NCBI RefSeq assembly: GCF_003952525.1 | Contig: NZ_CP034451.1 | Coordinates: 62,001-126,000 of the forward strand | Length of the DNA stretch: 64,000 bases | Direction: 5' to 3' | Source of the DNA: Mesorhizobium sp. M3A.F.Ca.ET.080.04.2.1 | Lineage (GTDB): Bacteria > Pseudomonadota > Alphaproteobacteria > Rhizobiales > Rhizobiaceae | Part shown: positions 16,837-27,600 of the stretch, piece by piece | Position numbering within the stretch: position 1 is the first letter of the stretch | Layout: every line of letters begins with the position of its first letter | Position numbers and translations under genes: made by a program | Notes under the pieces: model-generated | Told to the model about the DNA's origin: nothing | Seen by the model: the letters and a program-made list of their open reading frames with translations, nothing else | Database searches by the model: none

Positions 16837-18597
16837 TCAGACATGGCGCTCGCTCGCCGCGTGCAACGGAACAACCGTGGACCCTTGGCGATTGACAGCC
16901 GGTTCAGAACGCTGGGCTGCCGCGGCGTTTGCGACGGCGGCGAGTATGCTTTCCTTGGGGCCAAAGGCCTGTACCGTTCCGCCCGCTATGACCATGAGTT
17001 GATCGACGTTCGACAGCGCCGAAGGGCGGTGTGCGACAACGATGACGATCCCTCCCCTCTGGCGCACTCTTTGGATCGCGGTTGCGAGAGCGTCGTCGCC
17101 GTCGGAATCGAGGTTAGAATTGGGCTCGTCGAGCACAACAAGGAAAGGCTCGCCGTATAGGGCGCGTGCTAGTGCGACGAGCTGCCGCTGCCCCGCGGAG
17201 AGGGCAGCGCCGCGCTCGCCGACCCGCGTCTGAAATCCCTCTGGCAGTTGGAGAATCATCTGGTCAACTCCAGCAGCCTGGGCAGCGGCCAGAATGTCCT
17301 TCGGCGACGCGTCTCCGTCGAAACGGCTTATGTTTTCGGCGACTGTCCCATCGAACAACTCGATGTCCTGCGGGAGGTAGCCAATGTCACGCCCAAGCGC
17401 CTCGAGGTTCCATTGATCGAGAGCCGCATGGTCGAAACGAACGGTTCCGCGCATCGACGGCCACGCTCCAACCAATGAGCGAACCAGAGTAGATTTTCCC
17501 GACGCACTCGGGCCGATCACACCGAGGGCCGCGCCCGCGCGGAGAACGAATGCTACGTTCTGGATGAGCGGCTTCTGCTGTCCGGGCGCGGCCACGGCCA
17601 GGCTGTCGACCGAAAGCACGTTGTGCGGACGCGGCAATGCCATCGGCTGGCCATTGTCAGCGAACACTTTCAGAGTCCTTGACAACTGGGCGTAGCTCTG
17701 GCGCGCAGAGATGAAGCCACGCCAGTTCGCGATGGCGACGTCCACGGGGGCCAAGGAACGGCCCAGCATGATCGAGGTGGCGATGATCACGCCTGAAGAC
17801 GCTTCTCCTGCAATCACAAGATAGGCTCCGAGACCCAGCATCAGCGACTGGAGTGTCAACCTGAGAGTCCGCGACATCGCGCTGGTGAACCCGACAATGT
17901 CGGAAAGCCGGCGTTGATCTGCGAGAAAGCGGGAGCTTTGTTGGCTCCAGATTGTGGCGAACCGACCCGAAAGCCCCATCGCCCTTATGACCTCGGCATT
18001 GCGCCGACCCGCATCCGAGAATGCGGAGCGCGCAACGACCGATTCTGTTGCTGTCCGGCCTGGTCCTCTGCCCAATGCTTCCGCGACCAGAGTGAGCAAC
18101 ATTATCACCAACGCCCCGGCCATGGCGAGGACGCCGAGCCAAGGGTGCAGCATGTAGATGAAAGCGATATAAACCGGGATCCATGGCATGTCGAAGAATG
18201 CTGTGGGACCGGTCCCCGACACGAATGATCGTATCTGGTCGAGGTCACGGACAGGCTGAACTCGCCCTCCCTCGTTCCCGGCCCTGAGTGGCAGCAGAAG
18301 CGATGCCTCGAAGGCCCGCCTGCGAAGCCTGCGGTCGAGCGTATTGCCTATTCGCCCAAGCAAGCGCAAGCGCACGAAGTCGAGCAGACCATAGGCTGCA
18401 TAAAGCCAAACCATTATGATGGTGATGCCGATCAGGGTCGGGACGCTGCGCGACGGCATCACTCGGTCGTAGACCTGTAACATATATAGCGACCCGGTAA
18501 GGCCGAGAACGTTGACCACGGCCGAGAAAGCACCGACGCATAGCAACGCTCCCATGGACTGCGAGAAGGCGGCTCTCAATTCGTTCTGCGGTGCCAT
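16837..18597 (-). CDS. Type I secretion ABC transporter, permease-ATPase fusion (PrsD-like)
   Basis: 586 residues. The N-terminal membrane domain has about six hydrophobic segments and no peptidase C39 domain. The C-terminal nucleotide-binding domain shows GPSASGKST (Walker A), LSAGQRQLVALARAL (signature), LVVLDEPNSNLD (Walker B) and VAHRPS (H-loop). It powers one-step export of a substrate with an uncleaved C-terminal signal. It lies 31 bp downstream of the giant RTX gene on the same strand and is followed by the adaptor, so the RTX protein is its obvious substrate. Confidence 0.95.
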   Translation of the reverse strand: MAPQNELRAAFSQSMGALLCVGAFSAVVNVLGLTGSLYMLQVYDRVMPSRSVPTLIGITIIMVWLYAAYGLLDFVRLRLLGRIGNTLDRRLRRRAFEASLLLPLRAGNEGGRVQPVRDLDQIRSFVSGTGPTAFFDMPWIPVYIAFIYMLHPWLGVLAMAGALVIMLLTLVAEALGRGPGRTATESVVARSAFSDAGRRNAEVIRAMGLSGRFATIWSQQSSRFLADQRRLSDIVGFTSAMSRTLRLTLQSLMLGLGAYLVIAGEASSGVIIATSIMLGRSLAPVDVAIANWRGFISARQSYAQLSRTLKVFADNGQPMALPRPHNVLSVDSLAVAAPGQQKPLIQNVAFVLRAGAALGVIGPSASGKSTLVRSLVGAWPSMRGTVRFDHAALDQWNLEALGRDIGYLPQDIELFDGTVAENISRFDGDASPKDILAAAQAAGVDQMILQLPEGFQTRVGERGAALSAGQRQLVALARALYGEPFLVVLDEPNSNLDSDGDDALATAIQRVRQRGGIVIVVAHRPSALSNVDQLMVIAGGTVQAFGPKESILAAVANAAAAQRSEPAVNRQGSTVVPLHAASERHV

Positions 18598-18628
18598 CGC
18601 TATCTGTCCGTCTCCGCGAGTTTCCAGC

Positions 18629-21600
18629 CTATGCCACCATGAAATCGGCGTTGGTTAGGGCTTGCCCGGCGCCGACATTTGCAAACTGGACCGCCCCGCC
18701 TGCCGCATTGCCGTTGCTGTCGTAGGTGAGCGTTCCGGTAGCTGAGTTGTAGATGATACGGTCGTCAGCGTCGGTAGCAGCCGTTCCGATATAGAATGAA
18801 CCGGCAGCCAAAATTCCTGGACCTCCGAGTGTCGTGAATATTGTGTGATCCAGTACGATCGTGTCGTTGGCAACGTCGAAGTCCGTAATGGTGTCCTTGT
18901 TGGTCGAGGCATTGAGGGCACTGCTGAAGCGGAATGTGTCAGCTCCCAAGCCGCCCGTGAGCGTGTCGTTTCCGGCCCCACCGTCCAGCACGTTGGCTCC
19001 GCCATTTCCAGTCAGCACGTTGTTGGCGCTATTGCCCGTGCCGTCGATGTCAGTGTTGCCCGTCAACGTCAGGTTCTCGAAGACGCCGAGGACACGGGCG
19101 GAGTTCAGTAGGCTGAACGAAACCGAGGCTTGGACGGTGTCGGTTCCCGTCGAATTGGCGACGCTTTCATCGACGGTGTCGTTGGCGCTATCGACGATGT
19201 AAGTGTCGTTTCCGCCTCCGCCGCGCATGGTGTCATCGCCGGCGCCACCATTCAGCACGTTGTTGTTGCCATCGCCCTCGAGCGTGTCGTTCTGGGCTGA
19301 GCCCAGGAGGTTCTCGATGCTGGAGAAGGTGTCGCCCTCGGCATCGCCGCCGTGCGCCACGCCGGTCGTCAGGCTGACGTCAACGCCGGCCGCCGACGTC
19401 GCATAGCTGGCCGTGTCGGTACCGGCGCCACCGATCAGCGTATCGGCGCCGCCCAGCCCAGCCAAGGTGTTGTTGCCGGTGTTGCCGGTGATCACGTTGG
19501 CCAGCGCATTGCCGGTGCCGGCCACGTTGCCGGTGCCGGTCAGCGTCAGGTTCTCGATGTCTCCAATGGCGTGCACAGCATCGGAAAGGCTGAATGCGAT
19601 CGACGAGCGGACCAGGTCAGTGCCATCACCGCCGGTCTCGTCGACGATGTCGCCAGCATTGTCGACGACATAGGTGTCGTTCCCGGTGCCGCCAAGCATG
19701 GTGTCGGCGCCGGCGCCGCCGTTGATCACATCGTCGCCGCCAAGGCCCGAGATGACGTTCGCCGCCGTGCTGCCCGTCAGCGTGTCGCCGAAGGCCGAGC
19801 CGATCAGGTTCTCGAAGCCTGAGACTGTGTCGCTGCCGGCGCCGACGGTGTTCTGCGCCGCCGTTGTCGCAAGGCTCACCGTGAGGGCCGCTGCAGCATG
19901 CTCGTAGCTCAGCGTATCGATCCCGGCGCCACCATTCAGCACGTTGTTGTTGCCATCGCCCTCGAGCGTGTCGTTCTGGGCTGAGCCCAGGAGGTTCTCG
20001 ATGTTGGAGAAGGTGTCGCCCTCGGCATCGCCGCCGTGCGCCACGCCGGTCGTCAGGCTGACGTCAACGCCGGCCGCCGACGCCGCATAGCTGGCCGTGT
20101 CGGTGCCGGCGCCACCGATCAGCGTATCGGCGCCGCCCAGCCCAGCCAAGGTGTTGTTGCCGGTGTTGCCGGTGATCACGTTGGCCAGCGCATTGCCGGT
20201 GCCGGCCACGTTGCCGGCGCCGGTCAGCGTCAGGTTCTCGATGTCTCCAATGGCGTGCACAGCATCGGAAAGGCTGAATGCGATCGACGAGCGGACCAGG
20301 TCAGTGCCATCACCGCCGGTCTCGTCGACGATGTCGCCAGCGTTGTCGACGACATAGGTGTCGTTCCCGGTGCCGCCAAGCATGGTGTCGGCGCCGGCGC
20401 CGCCGTTGATCACATCGTCGCCGCCAAGGCCCGAGATGACGTTCGCCGCCGTGCTGCCCGTCAGCGTGTCGCCGAAGGCCGAGCCGATCAGGTTCTCGAA
20501 GCCTGAGACTGTGTCGCTGCCGGCGCCGACGGTGTTCTGCGCCGCCGTTGTCGCAAGGCTCACCGTGAGGGCCGCTGCAGCATGCTCGTAGCTCAGCGTA
20601 TCGATCCCGGCGCCACCATTCAGCACGTTGTTGTTGCCATCGCCCTCGAGCGTGTCGTTCTGGGCTGAGCCCAGGAGGTTCTCGATGTTGGAGAAGGTGT
20701 CGCCCTCGGCATCGCCGCCGTGCGCCACGCCGGTCGTCAGGCTGACGTCAACGCCGGCCGCCGACGCCGCATAGCTGGCCGTGTCGGTGCCGGCGCCACC
20801 GATCAGCGTATCGGCGCCGCCCAGCCCAGCCAAGGTGTTGTTGCCGGTGTTGCCGGTGATCACGTTGGCCAGCGCATTGCCGGTGCCGGCCACGTTGCCG
20901 GCGCCGGTCAGCGTCAGGTTCTCGATGTCTCCAATGGCGTGCACAGCATCGGAAAGGCTGAATGCGATCGACGAGCGGACCAGGTCAGTGCCATCACCGC
21001 CGGTCTCGTCGACGATGTCGCCAGCGTTGTCGACGACATAGGTGTCGTTCCCGGTGCCGCCAAGCATGGTGTCGGCGCCGGCGCCGCCGTCGAGATAATC
21101 GTTGTCGGCAAGGCCAATGAGGGTGTCATTGCCGCCAAGTCCCGAAATGGTGTCGGCTTCCGGCGTTCCGGTCAGAGTTTGAGCGGCATTGCTGCCCGTG
21201 ATTGTCTGGGCCGCGACGTCCGTCACGGTAACCGCGATTGCTTGACTGTCGACTGACGAGCCGTCGGAAACCTGCACCGTGACGTCGTAGACATTGTTGT
21301 CGCCGCTGTCGGCCGGCGCCTCGAAGTCTGGCGCGTTCTGGAAACTCAGGACGCCTGTCGTAGCATCAATCTGGAATAACCCGGCATCGGCGCCGCCGAC
21401 GATCGAGTAGGTGAGCGTGTCGCCGGCATCCGGATCGGCCGCCGTGACGGTTGTCACCGTCGTCGTATTCTCTGCAATCGAGATCTGGGCTGTATCGCCT
21501 GCGCCATTCGACGTAATCGCCGGAGCGGTATTGGGGGTGATCACAAGTTGGGCATAATTGGGATCGGCCGCCGCGATGACGGTCAACGTGCCGTGAACCT

Positions 21601-24600
21601 GCCCCGAGAGCACGATTGTGCTGTCAAAAGCCCCGTCGCCGTTTCCATCGATGTCGATGAAGCTGTCAGTCGCAGTCGTGCGAAGACGGTAGTCGCTCAG
21701 CGAGGCGGACCCGAAGGCCACCATGATTTTCTCGCCGTATTCGTAGTCGGTGATCCTGTCGCCATTCCAGTCGGTGACGCTTCCGGCAAACGTATCGACG
21801 CCCGCGCCGCCGGTGAGGGTGTCAACGTCATATTGCCCGGCGAGCTGGTCGTCACCGTCACCGCCGATTAATATGTCGTTGCCGAAGTTGCCTTGAATCT
21901 CGTCCGCTTGCGATGATCCAATGAGCGTGTCTGCCGATACCGACCCGCCCATAAAGATTGAGTCGTTGGAGCTCCAGTTCGAAAAGGTCCATCCTCCGAT
22001 ATCGAGAGTTCCCGGTACATCCATCGAAATGTTTATTGCGTTGGCTCCGCCATTGCCTCCGACGGAAGCGTTTGAAGACAATCCTGCCCCGATCTGCGTC
22101 GACGAAAAAGTGACGGTTGCAGGGATTGCTGACCCGCCGAACGACAAAGATTCAATCGAGTTAAGCGCGGCCAGGCGGAAGTCATTGTTCCCGAAGATGA
22201 GCAGATCATCTGATCCGCTCCCACCGTCAATCGATTCACCGCTAGTGACATTTCCAGTGTTAAAGCTGAACCTGTCGTTCCCTGCACCACCTTGCATGGT
22301 GTCGGCGCCGAGGCTCCCGAAAATGACATCGTCAACCACCGAGCCAATCAAGACGTCATTGGCGTTGGAGCCTATCAGCTCGATGCTGTCATTCGGACCC
22401 CAGTTCTGGAATGCAGCGGTGCCTAGGTCAGCTGTTCCTCCCGAAAGGGAGGTGACGCGCACGGATACCTGGTCGAAAAATGCGCTGCCGATGAAGGTAT
22501 TTATCTGACCTGATCCGACGTTATCATTGCTCAGCCACACCCCAGCACTGGAAGTGGTGTCGAATGCCAGGCGCTCAACGCCCGTGATGCTGACCCGGTA
22601 AAGGTCGCTGTTGTTTCCTTCGACCGAGATGGTGTCGACACCAGCTCCGCCGTCGATGGTGTCGCCCAAGGCACTGTCCAGGAAGCCGTAGTGGATGACG
22701 TCATTTCCTTCGCCGCCATCGAGGATATCCGACCCTGACCCGCCGCGCAGGTTGTCGTCGCCTCCCCCTCCCAGGATCGTGTCGTTTCCGCCAAGCCCTT
22801 GAATGTCGTCGGCTTGGGATGATCCTGTGAGCGTGTCGTTTCCTGTTGTGCCATTGATATTGATAGAATCGGTTGTGTCCCACCCGATGAATTGCCACCC
22901 GGCAGCGCTGAAATTCGACGCCTCATTCACCACCAGCTTGAATCCGGTGCCATTCGACAGGAACAGCGCTGAATCAGAAATACCGCTCCCACCGAATTGG
23001 GCGCCAGCCATTGTGAGCGTCTGGTTTGACTGGAGTGAATCGATGCGTTCGATCGAAGCCAGCGTAGCCGCGGAGACATCGACAGAGCCGAAGAGAGCAA
23101 TACGGTCGAAACCGTCGCCGCCGTCGATCACTTCTCCGGCTGGAGTGCCGTCCGTGTGTAGATAGAAGGTGTCGTCGCCTCCGTATCCCATGAGGATATC
23201 AGCGCCGCCGAAGCCGGTGATCCAGTCGATCTGCGATGTGCCATATATGGTCTCGCTGGTATCCCCGACCTGGCCCTGGAAATGGACGACATCGAACCCC
23301 TCGCCCCAGTTCGAGAAGGTCCAACCGCGTCCGTCCGCCGTGCCGCCGGCGGCGACGTCGACAGCCAGATTGTTCTGGAGCTGGTTTCCTTCGATGGCCA
23401 GATTCGTCGAGAACCCACCTGCGGCCAATTGGGCCGAGGAGATCCAGACGTTGGACGACGCCTGGATCAAAAGCCGTTCGATCGAAGCGATAGTGCTTGT
23501 GCGGAAATCGGTCGATCCCGTCACTTGCAGGGTATCATTTCCCGTTCCTCCGTCGTAGATTCCTCCCGCCCCGGCCCCGGCGGTTACGAGCGTGTCGTCA
23601 CCGTCACCGCCGTAAAGACTGTCGATCCCCGATCCACCGTCAATGACGTCGTTGCCGCCGTCGCCCCGCAGTTCGTTTGCATTCCCGTCGCCGGTGATAA
23701 CGTCGCCAAACATGGTGCCGCGAACATCTTCGATACCTATCAACGTGTCGCTATCGCCAAATCCATCGATGGCGTTGCCGCCGACTAGATTGACGGTCAC
23801 CCCTTGGCCGCCCCCGTACCTCGCGTCTTGGCTGTAATCCGCCATGTCGCGACCGGCGCCGCCATTGATCAGATCGTCACCTGAAATGCCACGGATTGTG
23901 TTGTTTCCGTCATCACCGGTGAGTGTATCGCTGCCGAGGCTCCCTCGGATTCGCTCGATCCCAACGAGGGTGTCCGTGGACGTGCCATCAGCATAAGATT
24001 CCACTGCCGTGCCGGCGGCCAGATCCACCGTTACGGAAATCAGATTTTGGTCGTTGGCATAGTGCACTTCGTCGCTGCCGCCGCGTCCGTCGACAATGTC
24101 GTTGCCACGGAAGGAACGGATGATGTTGTTTTCGTTGTCACCGAGCAGCGTGTCAGCGAGATTGGAGCCGGCGATGCCCGAAATGCTGGTCAGCGTATCG
24201 GTGTCACCAAACGTGTCGGTCGCTATGCCGGCAGCCAGGTCAACGGTGACCCCTAGCGGGCCACCCTCATCCGCATACCAGACGTCATCGAAATCGCCCT
24301 GACCATCAAAAGTGTCATTGCCCGCCCCCCCGTGAAACACGTCCGAGCCGTCGCCTCCGAAGAACGTGTCGTTGCCCGAGCCGCCGTGGAGCTCGTCTTC
24401 GCCATCGCCGCCATTGAGAATGTCGTTACCGTCGCCCCCGATCAGCGTGTCGTTGCCGCCAAGACCATTGATGGTGTCGTCTTCGGCTGTGCCGACCAAA
24501 TAGTCGTCGAAAGGCGTGCCGTTGATGACATGGTTTTCAGGAATGTTGGTCACCGTGATGGCGACGCTGCGATCAGTGCTGAGCGTGCCGTCGGAAGCGG

Positions 24601-27600
24601 TGACGACGATGTCGTAGACGTTGTTGGCGTCTGAATCGGCCGGAGCCTCGAAGTCTGGTGCCGCCTTGAAGGTGACCTCGCCGGTCACGGCGTTAACGTC
24701 GAACAGCGCAGCGTCCGTGCCGCTGAGCGAATAGCTCAGCGCGCCGAGATTGTCGGCGTCGCTGGCGTCCGCATCATAGGCCACGCCCGTGCCGTTCTCC
24801 GCAAAGCTTGAGCTCGTGCCTGAGCCGAACACCGGCGCATTGTCGTTGACGTTAGTCACCGTGACAGTGATGGTTTGGGTGTCCAGGCCGCCATGGCCAT
24901 CATCGGCCTGCACGACGACCGAATAGAACTGGTCGAAGATCCCGCCGTTGAGATTGGGGTTCTCGAAGTCTGGCGCCGTCACGAACGACAGCGCACCCGA
25001 CTGGGCTTCGATCGAAAACAGGTTGGCGTCAAACCCTCCCACGATCGAGTAGGTAAGCGTGTCACCGGCATCCAGATCGGTTGCCGTGACAGTAGTCACT
25101 ACGGCAGTATTCTCGGCAAGGCTGATCGAAGCATCATCTCCGCCGCCATTCGACGTGATGGCTGGAGCGGAATTGACGAACAGTTCAGTGAGCGTCCTGT
25201 TGCCATCTGAAAATGAGAAGAGCTCGACATTCGAGACGATATCTGTCCCTTCCGGTGACCCGTCGCGCAGATCTTCGATGGTCAGGCTGCCGTCGGGATT
25301 TTGACTTACGAGATAGTCAGAGCGGTTCCCCTCATAGATAGCAGTGTCCGAGCCCGCGCCGCCGTCGAGAACATCGTTGAGCCCGCCGCCCTTCAATCTG
25401 TCATCCCCGCCCCCACCAGACAGATTGTTGTCATGATTGCCTCCGTAGATCTCATCGGCGAACTGCGTGCCGATGACGTTGGGGATTCTCGCCACGGAAT
25501 CCGTGGGGGTCCTGTTGGTTGGATCAGGATCAATGAAGCCGAACGTATCGATCGCCGTATCGGAGGGCAGACCCCCTTGAACGCCGCCATCCCCTAACAA
25601 GTTGACGACGACGCCGTGGGGTCCGCCTTCAGAACCGTAGTCGAGAGTGTCGGAACCGGCGCCCCCATCCATCGTGTCGTTTCCAAGGCCGCCGATGAAA
25701 GTGTCCGCGCCACCATTTCCGAGCAGCGTGTCGTCGCCGGCTTCTCCGATTAGGACATTGTCGCCGGCATTGCCGAATACGAAATCGGCGAATTCAGATC
25801 CGCGGGCGTCCTCTATGTTTATCAGAGTATCGGTGTCGCCAAAGAGATCGATAGCGCTATGCGGGCCAGCTGACCCAAGGAACGAGGTTTGGGTCGTGCC
25901 GGACAAATTGACGAATACACCATGAGTGGCCGTGCCGCCGTCATTGTCGTATTTGTAGTCGATCATATCCTCGCCGGCGCCGCCGTCCACGTAGTCCGCG
26001 CCTGCGCCCACCTGGAATTGACTGAAGTCTTGCTCACCTCCAAAGACAGTGTCGGCGAACTGAGTTCCGCGAACTTTGTTGACGTTGGTCAACGTGTCGG
26101 TATCGCCGAAACCATCCGTAGCAGTGTTGGCAGCTTGACCGCCTTGTTCCGCGTTCGAGATGTTGACGGTGACGCCATCGCTGCCGCCGAAGCTGGCGTC
26201 TCGATCATAGTAGATCCACGAGTCGCCCGAGCCGCCGATGATGGTGTCATTGCCGGCAAATCCGTAGAAACCCTCGTAACCTCCGCCGGGGTTCTTTCCC
26301 ACGATCGTGTCGGCCTGATCGGTCCCGAAAACGTCAGATATTCCGACCAGCGTATCGGTGTTGCCGAATGTATCCGTTGCGGTGCCTTCGGCCAGGTTTA
26401 CGACCACCGCGCCGCCTCCGCCTTCATCGGCGTAGTTCACCAGGTCCCCGTTTTGGCCGCCTCCATTAAGAATGTCATCGCCCTGGCCTCCGATCAGCGT
26501 GTCGCGGCCCTCCAAGCCATTGATGGTGTCGTCTTCGGCTGTGCCGACCAAATAGTCGTCGAAAGGCGTGCCGTTGATGACATGGTTTTCAGGAATGTTG
26601 GTCACCGTGATGGCGACGCTGCGATCAGTGCTGAGCGTGCCGTCGGAAGCGGTGACGACGATGTCGTAGACGTTGTTGGCGTCTGAATCGGCCGGAGCCT
26701 CGAAGTCTGGTGCCGCCTTGAAGGTGACCTCGCCGGTCACGGCGTTAACGTCGAACAGCGCAGCGTCCGTGCCGCTGAGCGAATAGCTCAGCGCGCCGAG
26801 ATTGTCGGCGTCGCTGGCGTCCGCATCATAGGCCACGCCCGTGCCGTTCTCCGCAAAGCTTGAGCTCGTGCCTGAGCCGAACACCGGCGCATTGTCGTTG
26901 ACGTTAGTCACCGTGACAGTGATGGTTTGGGTGTCCAGGCCGCCATGGCCATCATCGGCCTGCACGACGACCGAATAGAACTGGTCGAAGATCCCGCCGT
27001 TGAGATTGGGGTTCTCGAAGTCTGGCGCCGTCACGAACGACAGCGCACCCGACTGGGCTTCGATCGAAAACAGGTTGGCGTCAAACCCTCCCACGATCGA
27101 GTAGGTAAGCGTGTCACCGGCATCCAGATCGGTTGCCGTGACAGTAGTCACTACGGCAGTATTCTCGGCAAGGCTGATCGAAGCATCATCTCCGCCGCCA
27201 TTCGACGTGATGATGGGGTTTGCGTTTGTGTCATTGTTGTCTGTCACCGTGATGGCCACACCGCGGTCTGTGCTGAGCGTGCCGTCGGATGCGGTGACGA
27301 CGATGTCGTAGACGTTATTTGCGTCTGAATCGGCAGGAGCCTCGAAGTTCGGCGCCGTCTTGAAGGTGACCTCGCCGGTCGCGGCATTGATGTTGAACAA
27401 CGCAGCGTCCGTGCCACCCAGCGAATAAGTCAGCGCACCGAGATTGTCGGCATCGCTGACATTCGCATCATAGGCCAGGCCCGTGCCGTTTTCCGCAAAG
27501 CTGGCTGTTGTGCCCGAACTGAACACTGGAGCATTGTCGTTGACGTTGCCGATGCTAAGGGTAAGCGACTTTTCAAAGGTATGGTTCTGGCTATCTGTGA

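Noticed and set aside
19352..21256. Repeated plus-strand frames ([13 protein letters not shown]...) inside the RTX gene
   Set aside because: They repeat with the 684-bp period because they are antisense to a repeated real gene; no independent start signals.
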